Origin: Pseudomonadales bacterium
Lineage (GTDB): Bacteria; Pseudomonadota; Gammaproteobacteria; Pseudomonadales; Pseudohongiellaceae
Reading direction: 5' to 3'
Length of the DNA stretch: 46,548 nucleotides
NCBI GenBank assembly: GCA_022825945.1
Contig: JAJDVS010000026.1
Coordinates: forward strand, 1-46,548
Within the stretch, counting starts at the first letter, position 1, and every line of letters begins with the position of its first letter. Made by a program: the position numbers and the translations under genes. Shown one piece after another: positions 18,176 through 26,700 of this stretch. The notes under the pieces are model-generated. The model did no database searches. It was not told where the DNA came from and saw only the letters and a list, made by a program, of their open reading frames with translations.

Positions 18176-20422
18176 TCAATACTCCAATCGAAAGCCCGCC
18201 ATCACGCCTCGGCCCGGGTCGGGTGCGTAATTCTTCAACAGGGACACGTGATTGCGGATTTCCTTGTCGAGCAGATTTTCGCCGCGCAGGAACACCTGAA
18301 GGCTGCTGTCCCCACCGACGTCGAAATGGTAGTCGGCGTAGAGCGACACCAGGGTGTAACCGCCGGTGGGCAACTCCAGTTCCGCCACGTCTTTCTGTTC
18401 ATTCACCTCGGTGGCGCGCAGGTTGATGCTCCAGTTGCTTCCAAACCAGCGCAGTTCAGCGCCGACTTTGGATGCCGGGATGCGCGGTACATAACCGCCG
18501 GTGTCGAACTCGGCATCCACCATATCGCCGAATACGCCCAGAGACAGGGACGATCCCTCGCCTTCCATCACATGGAAGGAAACTTCGCCTTCGATGCCGG
18601 AAAAGCGCGCGTCCCGCTGCAGATACCGGACCAGCGTCTGCTCTTCGAACTCACCCGACCAATCGAGATAAATGAAGTTGTCGATCTGGTTGTAATAGGC
18701 GCTGAACTCGCCGGTAAAGCCGCCGCCGTACTGGCGATAACCGAATTCCAGATTGTTGGAGGTCTCCGCTTCGAGAAGCGGATTGCCGATATCCAGGGAA
18801 TTCGTACCCGCGTGGAAGACGAGATTTTCGTAGTCGCTCTCGGGAGCGCAAGTGTCCAGGGAAACATTGGAATAGAGCTCTTCCACCGCTGGCGCCCTTT
18901 GCGAACGGGACGCGCCAAACAGCAGATTGGCTTCGTTGCCCAATTCATAGAGCACGCTGCCGCTCAGGCTCGTGTTGTTGCTGCTGGATTCGCAACGGCC
19001 GCTGGGGTCCACGCTGCTGTCCTCAAGGTGGATGCCAAGCTCGCCGGTCCAGTTGCCCGAACTGTAGCGTTCCACAGCGAACAGTCCGATCGAGTTCAGG
19101 TCGGATTCCGGGATAAAGGCTTCTTCGCCGATGGCGCTGAAAACAGTATCCGAAAACTGCATGCCCCAGACCCCGGTCCAGTTGCCCACGGGAGCATGGG
19201 TCAAGGTGATGCGGCCTTCGTTGCCGTCGCTGCTGTAGCGGGTGCCCACATGACGGCCGCCGTCTTCGAAAAACTCGATCTCGTGATGCACGTAATCGGT
19301 CACGCCCACCGAAGCGCGAAGACTCTCGAAGAAACCACCATCGAAGCGATACTCGCCCTTGAAGTCATAGCGGCTTTTTTCCATGTCGAGGCGAACGAAT
19401 TCCACCGCTTCGCCTCCGTGTTCGTCCTCATGCTCGTCGTGGGCATCCTCATGCTCCTCATGCTCGTCTTCGTGCTCCTCTTCGCTATGGTCATGCTCAT
19501 GGACATGGGCATGAACGCCGAGCGGGAGGCCGTAGCTCTTGTCGACCTCGCTCACCGAAACGCCGAAAAAGCCATTGTCGCCGATAAAGGAAAAGCCGAA
19601 GTTTCCGCCGCTGGATTCACCATCGGAATTGCCGATGTAGCCGAAGGTGTTTTCCACTCCCTCTTCCGCGTGCTCGTCGTGTTCATCATGTTCATCGTCG
19701 TGATGCTCTTCCTCGAGGCGTTCGTGAAGCAGTTCCTCAAGCGCCTCCATGGCTTCCTCGTCAATGGCGTGGGCGCTAATCTCAACATTGTCGTTGCGGT
19801 TCCGGAAAGCATCGAGATGATAGGCCACATTGCCTGCGGCGCCATCGATGCGGATCAGGGTTTCGTCCTGGGAACTCACGGTATTGTGGCTTTGCTGGAC
19901 AACGAAGCCGAAGTCTTCCGGCAGCGTCTCCGGAATCCGGTTGTCGATGACATTGACGACGCCGCCGATGGCGTTGCTGCCATAGAGCAGGGTTGACGGC
20001 CCGCGAATGACTTCCAGCCTTTCCGCCAGCGCCACATTCACGGCATTGGCATGGTCGGGGCTGGCGGTGGAAACGTCGGTTGTGCCGACCCCGTTCTGCA
20101 GAACCTTGACTCGGTTGATGGATTGGCCGCGAATTACAGGAAGCCCGACTCCCGTGCCGAACGAGGCGCTGGCGAGGCCGATTTCATCCTTGAGCGTGTC
20201 GCCAAGGCTGTTGCCGATTTTCTCCCGCAAAACCTCTCCAGACAGAACCCCGACCGGCATTGCCGTTTCCGCCTCGGATTCCTGAAAAGGCGCGGTGACT
20301 ATGATTTCCACGATTTGATCTTCATTCTGGCCGGCCTCTTCCTGGGCGAGCGCGCCGCCGGCATGGCCGACCGCCAGCGCCAGACTGATGGCGCCCGACA
20401 ACTTACTGTATGAAATGTTCAT
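18176..20422 (-). CDS. His-rich TonB-dependent outer-membrane receptor 1 (ZnuD-like)
   Basis: The protein is 748 residues from ATG 20422, with GGAG 6 nt upstream; a TTG four codons earlier overlaps that site. A signal peptide ends near GGALAQ. The TonB box-like EIIVTAP and the plug domain follow, with GLPVIRGQSINRVKVLQNG and the IRGPSTLLYG block. The barrel ends in an aromatic residue (RLEY). Two stretches, at about 229-254 and 303-337, are almost wholly H, D and E. Zinc receptors of the ZnuD type have His-rich loops in such places, with a preceding YGLPLGVHAH-like motif. Specificity for zinc is inferred from these loops and from the ZIP neighbour. It is closely similar to the protein at 20891-23155. 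Confidence 0.88.
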   Translation of the reverse strand: MNISYSKLSGAISLALAVGHAGGALAQEEAGQNEDQIVEIIVTAPFQESEAETAMPVGVLSGEVLREKIGNSLGDTLKDEIGLASASFGTGVGLPVIRGQSINRVKVLQNGVGTTDVSTASPDHANAVNVALAERLEVIRGPSTLLYGSNAIGGVVNVIDNRIPETLPEDFGFVVQQSHNTVSSQDETLIRIDGAAGNVAYHLDAFRNRNDNVEISAHAIDEEAMEALEELLHERLEEEHHDDEHDEHDEHAEEGVENTFGYIGNSDGESSGGNFGFSFIGDNGFFGVSVSEVDKSYGLPLGVHAHVHEHDHSEEEHEDEHEEHEDAHDEHEDEHGGEAVEFVRLDMEKSRYDFKGEYRFDGGFFESLRASVGVTDYVHHEIEFFEDGGRHVGTRYSSDGNEGRITLTHAPVGNWTGVWGMQFSDTVFSAIGEEAFIPESDLNSIGLFAVERYSSGNWTGELGIHLEDSSVDPSGRCESSSNNTSLSGSVLYELGNEANLLFGASRSQRAPAVEELYSNVSLDTCAPESDYENLVFHAGTNSLDIGNPLLEAETSNNLEFGYRQYGGGFTGEFSAYYNQIDNFIYLDWSGEFEEQTLVRYLQRDARFSGIEGEVSFHVMEGEGSSLSLGVFGDMVDAEFDTGGYVPRIPASKVGAELRWFGSNWSINLRATEVNEQKDVAELELPTGGYTLVSLYADYHFDVGGDSSLQVFLRGENLLDKEIRNHVSLLKNYAPDPGRGVMAGFRLEY

Positions 20423-20505
20423 TGCATTCTCCAATTTTGATACTCACAAACCTGAAACCCGCCTGCGGCAGTCTGCCGAAGCGGGGAAAACAAAATCAGG
20501 GTCAA

Positions 20506-20790
20506 TCAGGCCCGGGGAGGATCTCTTGCCTGGGGGACAGGCAGAATGCGGGAATGCGATGCAAGTGTATAGGTGAAGGGTTGCTGCCGTGCGGCCGGGT
20601 TGAATTCGCTGGTGGAATCGGCGCCGATGCAATCAACCGAGAGTTTGAGCAGCAGGCAAAGGTGGCAATCGTCGATCGATTCCTCTTCTTCAATGTCGTG
20701 AATGTGCCCCAGCGCGGCAAGCTGGGCCACAATCAACAACAGGCAAACGGCGAAAGCGCGAGCCGGGATGAGAAATCGGTCCTTTTTCAT
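20506..20790 (-). CDS. Small secreted metal-chaperone-like protein 1 (DUF2946-like)
   Basis: The protein is 94 residues from ATG 20788-20790. A signal peptide is likely at 8-28 (ends LAALG). The mature part starts with HIHDIEEEE, then C42-H-L-C45 and C54, and ends in DPPRA. Its partner at 23274-23585 has the same design: His/Asp/Glu cluster just after the signal, a CxxC pair and a terminal APPRG. Proteins of this size and pattern occur next to zinc receptors and are sometimes called zinc chaperones, but their function is unproven. It lies between the two receptor genes and precedes receptor 1, so each receptor has its own small partner upstream. Confidence 0.65.
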   Translation of the reverse strand: MKKDRFLIPARAFAVCLLLIVAQLAALGHIHDIEEEESIDDCHLCLLLKLSVDCIGADSTSEFNPAARQQPFTYTLASHSRILPVPQARDPPRA

Positions 20791-20832
20791 GACTTGAACA
20801 GTCTGCCGCGGGAGTTCACAGTACGGCGACAC

Positions 20833-20864
20833 GGAAAAGCCCCGCCCCATGGCGGGACTTTTCC
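20833..20864 (-). terminator. Hairpin after TonB receptor 2
   Basis: A 14-bp stem with one mismatch (20833-20846 with 20851-20864) has a 4-base loop and ends in TTTTCC on the minus strand. It lies between the stop of receptor 2 and the start of the next small gene. It shares its core with the hairpin at 18113-18140. It could attenuate transcription into the second module. Confidence 0.6.
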
Positions 20865-20890
20865 CCGGGAGTCTGGATCAATTGCCGGCA

Positions 20891-23155
20891 TCAGTACTCG
20901 AAGCGGACTCCGACCATGACTCCGCGGCCCGGCTCCGGGCCGTAATTCTTGAGGAAGGACGCATGGTTGCGGATTTCTTCATCAAGCAGGTTCTGGCCCC
21001 GCAGGAACAACTCCAGGCTGCTGTCCCCCGCCACGGTCCAGTGGTAGTCCGCATACAATGAAAGCAGTGTGTATCCCCCGGTGGGCAGTTCCAGTTCGGC
21101 GACATCTTCCTGCTCCTCAACCCGGGTGGCGTGCAGGTGGATGCTCCAGTTCTCGCCGAACCAGCGCAACTTGGCGCCGAGCTTGGCGGCGGGGATGCGG
21201 GGCACATAGCCGCCGGAATCGAACTCCGCGTTCACCAGGTCCCCGAATACGCCGAATTCAAGCGAAGAATCGTCGCTTTCCATGACATTGAAGTTCACTT
21301 CACCTTCAATGCCGGTGAAGCTCGCGTCCCTGGCCATGTAGGAAGCCAGCGGCTGTTCCTCAAATTCTTCGCCGGTCAGATCGAGGAAGATGAAATTGTC
21401 GATCTGGTTGTGGTAGGCGCTGAATTCGCCGGTGAAACCGCCGCCGTACTTGCGATAGCCGAATTCGAGATTGGCTGACGTCTCCTCTTCCAGCATGGGA
21501 TTGCCGACCTCAAGCAGATTGGTGGCGGTGTGGAGGACGAGATGTTCATGATGCTCCTCGGGAGCGCAACTGCCGGCGTCAATATTGGAATAGAGTTCTT
21601 CCACGGTGGGCGCCCGCTGGGAGCGTGAGGCCCCGAACAGCAGGTTGGATTCGTTGCCGAGGTCGTACAGCACGCTGCCGCTGAGGCTGGTGGCGTTGCC
21701 GCCATAGTCGCAGCGTCCGTTCGGGTCCACACTGTTGTCTTCGAAGCGAAGGCCGACCTCGCCGGTGAAATTGCCGTTGGTGTAGCGCTCCACGCCGAAA
21801 AAGCCCACCGAGGTGATGTCGGATTCCGGGATGAAAGCTTCCTCGCCCGTGGCGCTGAAGACGTTGTCGGTAAACTGCAATCCCCAGACGCCGCTCCAGT
21901 TGCCCACGGGAACATGGGTCATGGTCACGCGGCCTTCGGTGCCTTCGTTCTCGTAGCGGGTGCCCACTTCCCTTTCGCCGTCCTCGAAAATCTCGATCTC
22001 GTCGTGCATGTAATCGGTGATGCCCGCCGAGGCGCGGATACTCTCAATGAAGCCGTCGCCGAGTTGCAACTCCCCCTTGAAGTCGTAGCGGGTCTTGTCC
22101 ATGGCGATGCGAACGAACTCCACTTCTTCCTCGTGCTCATCATGTTCATCGCCATGGTCGTCGTCATGATCGTCATGGTCTTCGTCCTCGTCGTGATCGT
22201 CATGCTCCTCCTCGTGGTGGGCATGGGCGTGCACGCCGATGGGAAGGCCGTACTCCTTGCTCACTTCGCTGACGGAAAAGCCGAAGAAGCCATTGTCGCC
22301 GACGAAGGAGAAGCCGACGTTGCCGCCATCGGATTCGGCGTCTGAGTTGCCTATGTAACCGAAGGTGTTCTCGACTTCCTCTTCCTCGTGGTCATGATCA
22401 TCGTGATCCTCGTCATGATCCTCATCGTGTTCGTCCTCATGGCCTTCTTCGAGGTGCTCGTGAATCAGTTCCTCAAGCTCTTCGACGGCTTCCTCGTCGA
22501 TGGCGTAGCCGGGAATTTCCACATTGTCGTTGCGGCTGGTGAAAGCGTCGAGATGAAAAGCCACATTGCCCGCCGCGGCATTGATGCGAATCAGCGTCTG
22601 GTCCTGGTTGCTGACGTTGTCCCGGGTTTGCTGCAGGACCAGGCTCGGTTCCGCCGGCAGCGATTCCGGAATCCGGTTGTCGATCACATTGACCACTCCA
22701 CCCACCGCGCCGCTGCCATACAACAGCGCCGAAGGTCCGCGAATCACTTCGAGACGTTCCGCGAGCCGGATATTCACCGCCTCTGCGTGGTCGGGGCTGA
22801 GCGTGGCTGCGTCGGTGGTGCCGACTCCATTCTGCAAGACCTTGACCCGGTTGCCGGTCTGGCCGCGAATGACCGGATGTCCGACTCCCGTGCCGAATGA
22901 GGCATTGTTGACGCCGATTTCATTCTGCAAGGTCTCGCCGAGGCTGTTGCTGATTCGCTCCCGCAGCGCCTCGCCGTCGAGTACGCCCACGGGCATCGCG
23001 GTTTCCGCTTCCGACCGCTGGAAAGCGGCTGTGACCACCACTTCCACGATTTCATCTTCGCTATGGGTGGCTTCCTGCGCCATTGCGCCGCCGGCATACA
23101 GGGTTGTTACCACCAAGCCGATAGCAGTGGATAATTTCTTGCTTTGCATCTTCAT
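20891..23155 (-). CDS. His-rich TonB-dependent outer-membrane receptor 2 (ZnuD-like)
   Basis: The protein is 754 residues from ATG 23155, with GGGGAG 5 nt upstream. The signal peptide ends at GGAMAQ. The plug contains GHPVIRGQTGNRVKVLQNG and the IRGPSALLYG block, and the barrel ends in VRFEY. His/Asp/Glu-rich stretches lie at about 232-260 and 307-345, slightly longer than in receptor 1. Large parts of plug and barrel can be aligned by eye with receptor 1, including the ribosome-binding region, so the two are tandem duplicates. The His-rich loops differ in exact sequence and may have been tuned for capture of metal at different levels. Zinc is the likely cargo; nickel or cobalt cannot be ruled out from sequence alone. 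Confidence 0.88.
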   Translation of the reverse strand: MKMQSKKLSTAIGLVVTTLYAGGAMAQEATHSEDEIVEVVVTAAFQRSEAETAMPVGVLDGEALRERISNSLGETLQNEIGVNNASFGTGVGHPVIRGQTGNRVKVLQNGVGTTDAATLSPDHAEAVNIRLAERLEVIRGPSALLYGSGAVGGVVNVIDNRIPESLPAEPSLVLQQTRDNVSNQDQTLIRINAAAGNVAFHLDAFTSRNDNVEIPGYAIDEEAVEELEELIHEHLEEGHEDEHDEDHDEDHDDHDHEEEEVENTFGYIGNSDAESDGGNVGFSFVGDNGFFGFSVSEVSKEYGLPIGVHAHAHHEEEHDDHDEDEDHDDHDDDHGDEHDEHEEEVEFVRIAMDKTRYDFKGELQLGDGFIESIRASAGITDYMHDEIEIFEDGEREVGTRYENEGTEGRVTMTHVPVGNWSGVWGLQFTDNVFSATGEEAFIPESDITSVGFFGVERYTNGNFTGEVGLRFEDNSVDPNGRCDYGGNATSLSGSVLYDLGNESNLLFGASRSQRAPTVEELYSNIDAGSCAPEEHHEHLVLHTATNLLEVGNPMLEEETSANLEFGYRKYGGGFTGEFSAYHNQIDNFIFLDLTGEEFEEQPLASYMARDASFTGIEGEVNFNVMESDDSSLEFGVFGDLVNAEFDSGGYVPRIPAAKLGAKLRWFGENWSIHLHATRVEEQEDVAELELPTGGYTLLSLYADYHWTVAGDSSLELFLRGQNLLDEEIRNHASFLKNYGPEPGRGVMVGVRFEY

Positions 23156-23273
23156 TGCACTCCCCGAACAGAGTCTGATAAACCGGATATCCCCGCCGCG
23201 AAACTGTTGCCGGCACCAATCCGAAATCTGGCGCGCGGCGGTTCACCGCAGCGGAAAAATGGGAATTGACGGT

Positions 23274-23585
23274 TCAGCCCCGGGGAGGCGCTCTTGCGTG
23301 GAGATCGGGAAGTCGCGGGAAAACCGGCTGCGTTTCAAGGTCGATCCATACATGGCGCAGTGGCGGCGCCAGGGAGTCCGGATGACTGCTGGTTATGGCG
23401 TCGGTACTCGAACCGATCTTGAGGCAGATGTCGCAATCGTAGCGTTGCCTCGGATCCTCATCGTGGTCGTGGGCAACGGCTGCGCCTTGCACGAACAGCA
23501 GCAGCGCACACAAAACGGCGGCAAGCGGCACGGAGCGGGACCGGTCTCGCCTTGCAATGCTCAACGCACATTCTGTTCGCCACAT
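23274..23585 (-). CDS. Small secreted metal-chaperone-like protein 2 (DUF2946-like)
   Basis: The protein is 103 residues from ATG 23583-23585. An upstream GTG at 23669 is in frame but lies within the predicted promoter, so the ATG is preferred. The signal peptide (about 18-38) ends GAAVA and is followed by HDHDED, then C51-D-I-C54 and a second His near 68. The C-terminus is ARAPPRG. It has the same layout as the protein at 20506-20790, although the sequences have diverged. It is the first gene of the metal operon, 118 bp upstream of receptor 2. Confidence 0.62.
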   Translation of the reverse strand: MWRTECALSIARRDRSRSVPLAAVLCALLLFVQGAAVAHDHDEDPRQRYDCDICLKIGSSTDAITSSHPDSLAPPLRHVWIDLETQPVFPRLPDLHARAPPRG

Positions 23586-23636
23586 TGGCCTGATCAACTC
23601 TCTGGAACCCGCGAAGCCATGATCGGACAAGCACAC

Positions 23637-23666
23637 ATTATCCAGCCAACTCCGGGCGCGGGTCAA
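23637..23666 (-). promoter_or_regulatory. Sigma-70-type promoter for the metal-uptake operon
   Basis: On the minus strand TTGACC (23661-23666) is followed after 18 bp by GATAAT (23637-23642). Transcription would start near 23630, about 45 nt before the ATG of the first small gene. I looked for a Zur-type palindrome around it and did not see a convincing one. Confidence 0.5.
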
Positions 23667-23690
23667 CACTCGCTCATTTGCGATAGGCCC

Positions 23691-23718
23691 GTCATTCCGC
23701 GCGGAGTCGCGGAATCTC
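23691..23718. repeat. REP-like palindrome, copy 2
   Basis: The segment reads GTCATTCCGCGCGGAGTCGC and then GGAATCTC. The arms pair with each other, and the sequence matches the other REP-like copies. It lies between the stop of the giant LRR gene and the promoter of the metal operon. Confidence 0.6.
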
Positions 23719-23759
23719 CTTCAGAGGCCACCGCATGAGAGCCTGGGAGCAGGCGGCGC

Positions 23760-26700
23760 TCACATCTCGGGCAGGGTTCGCCGCAGCATTTCGTTGCCCT
23801 GGGCGTCCAGAATCACGATTTCTTCCGGTTCTCGCAGGGGTATCGCGATTCTTGCGGCCCAGAAGGTTTCCTCGCCGTGGCTTAGCGGTAGGAGGGCCAG
23901 CGGTTCGGCGTGAACTTGCACGCCGGCGGCATCGAAGAGGAGCAGCGTGTATTCGCCATTGTCGGCTGGCGGGCGCGGCTGGCGAGTGGATTGACTGGCC
24001 TGGGTCAGACTCCAGGCGCCGCCGGCGCTGATGCGGCCGGAGAGGGCGATGCTGCCTTCGTTCCCGGTTCTGGCGGCGGCGAGGCTTTGTGGGGCGGGTC
24101 CCGAGGTGACCGGGCTGGTGTTCGTCTGTGTGCCGAAGGCGAGCCAGTACGCCGCGGCGCGGCGGTAGTTGTAGTCGGAAATCAGCTTCAATTCGGTGCA
24201 GTAGGACATGAGGTCGGTGTAGGCCTCGTCATCGCCGGAGGCGAACAGCCGCCAGTTGCGTTCCCAGGCCGGGTCCGGGCCGAGTTTGCCGTCGGGATAG
24301 GGGTAGCCCCCGTCCACTCCCTCGGCGTGGCACCCGGGAGTGTGTTCGAGGGTCAGGTTGTGGCCGAATTCATGGGGGATGACGCGGTGGATGGAAAGTT
24401 CGCTCACCGCCACCTGGCTTCCCAGCACCGCGACACCGCCGGTTTCGTGGTTGACGATACCGTGATAGAACTCATCGGGCTCGGCTTCGGCATTCCACAA
24501 CTCGAATACGTCAATCAATGGGTCGTCGATTTCGCGGGCGTCAAATTCCAGGGTCGGCCCGAATCGCGCCTCGAAATCATCGGCGATCGGCAGGAAAGCC
24601 AGGGCGCCCGCCATCAGCGCATTGGGGTCGAAGTCCTTGTGCCATTGCTTTTCATCCGGCATGAGCAGGGGGATGAAAACCGCGCGGAACCTTGGCGGTT
24701 GTTCGCCATGGAGAACAATCGGCTCGGCGATGTTATCGCTTTCATCCGATTCATTGAGGGCATTTTCCGGGTCGATCACATGCATGATCTGGTTGCCGGA
24801 TTGATACATCCGCCCGGGCAGGTAAAAGAGAAACTCTGAGCGGAATTGACCGGGTTCGATTGCTTCGGTTGTCGGTGGCGCGGCCTCGGCGAGGCTTTCC
24901 ACGAGTATCTTGTCTTCCGCGTCCAGCACGCGGGTGATGACCTCCGGTGGCTGTTCCGCGGCGTGGTTCACCCGCACCGCCAGCAGCGCCCAGCGACCGA
25001 GAATCGGCGTTTGATGCTCGACTCGCTCGCCTTGCCAGTCCCATTCCATGAGCAGTGGCCCCTGATACCAGGCAATCGAATGATGGGAGGCATTGACCGG
25101 GCTTTCCGGTGGCTCCGCCGGCGCCGGCTCCCTTTCCGGCGGCGGGGCGAGGCCGGTGATCTGATTGCCCTCGGTTTCCAGCAACAGGTTGCCTTCGGCA
25201 ATGCGTTCGCGGAAAGCCCAATCCACTGTTCCCCGCAATTGATTGAAGGAAACATACAGGTCCCGCAGATTTTCCAGCCCTGCCAGTTCCACCGGAATAC
25301 TCCCTTCCAGGGCATTGAAGCGGAGATCGAGCATGACCAGCGCCGACAGTTCTCCCAGGTCCGGCGGAATCGGCCCGCTGAGCCGGTTCATGCTCAGGAT
25401 CAGTTGCCGCAGCTTGCGGAGCATGGCCAGTTCGGCGGGAATGGCGCCGCCGAGCTCGTTGAATCCGAGCACCAGTTTTTCCAGATTCTCCAGTTGCCCC
25501 AGCTCGGGAGGAATGGCGCCGGTGAGTTCATTGGCGAACAACTGCAATGCGGTGAGCTTGCCAAGCTGCCCCAGGCTCGAAGGAATCGAGCCGGCGAGCT
25601 GGTTCGCGGCAAGGTTGAGTTCCCGCAGATTCGCGAGTTGACCGAGTTCGGCGGGAATGGTCCCGCTCAGTTCGTTTTCCATCAAGGACAGGGATTCCAG
25701 CTTGCCCAGCGCGCCAAGGCCGGGTGGAATCGGCCCGGAAAGCTCGTTGATCGCTAGTGAAAGATTACGCAGGTTTTCGAGCTTTGCCAGTTCCGCGGGA
25801 ACGGAGCCGCTCAGCCGATTGGCCGAGAGGTCGAGGGTTTCGAGCCGGGACAGATTGCCGATTTCAGGTGGAATCCCGCCGGAAAGCTCATTGCCCCGCA
25901 GGTCAAGCCGGGTCAGGGCTTCGAGTTCGCCAGCCGCGGCGGGAAGATCGCCCTTCAGGCTGCTGAAGGGCAGTTCCAGGCGGCTGACCCGTGCTTCGCT
26001 TGTGCCCACGCCGGACCAGCTTCCCACCTGCACTTGTCCTTCCCCGCCCCATTGGTTGAGCACATTGTCTTCCATGATCAGGCCGGTCTCGATGAGCGCA
26101 TTGGCGAAGCTGACCAGGGCCTGGCAATCGGCAACGAGGCCGGAATTTTCGCTGGGGTTTTCGACAAAACCGCCGTCTGCGCAACGGCCGGCCTCCAATG
26201 GCGTTCGCGCGCTTTCCGGCACCGTGACGGTAATGGTGAACTCAAGTGAGTCCATGTCGAAATCCGCGTCGGTCACGTTATAGCTGATGGGGTACACGCC
26301 GGTTCTTTCCGGCGCGCCGCTGAGCTGTCGCGTCGGAATATCGAAAGTCAGGCCTGGCACCTCCGGGCTGAGAAAGTAGACCAGTGGCGGATTGCCGCCG
26401 GTGGCTTCGGGAAATTGCAGGGTCTCGATTTCCCTGCCGAGTGTGTAGTTCTGGTCCGGCAGGGCGCTGTCATCGGCAAAGCCCGGCTCGGAATCCGGGC
26501 CTCGCACGAGGATGAAAACCGGATAAAGGCCGGATTTGCCGCTGGCGTCCCTGACCTGGTACTGCAGGAGATATTCGCCGGTTTCGGCGGGTGTCCCGCT
26601 GAGCCGGCGCGTTACCGGGTCGAATCGCAGGCCGGGAATCGGCGGCTCCAGCGTATAGGAGAAGGGAGGCTCGCCATTGAGCGGTTCGGGAAGTTGCAGG

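Noticed and set aside
18098-19996. Very long open frame on the plus strand opposite TonB receptor 1, with a similar one opposite receptor 2.
   Set aside because: The opposite strand has clear receptor motifs. The long antisense frames come from codon bias and from the His/Asp/Glu-rich repeats read backwards.
23586-23690. Zur-type operator in front of the metal operon.
   Set aside because: No convincing AT-rich palindrome of the Zur type was found, so zinc repression is not claimed from sequence.
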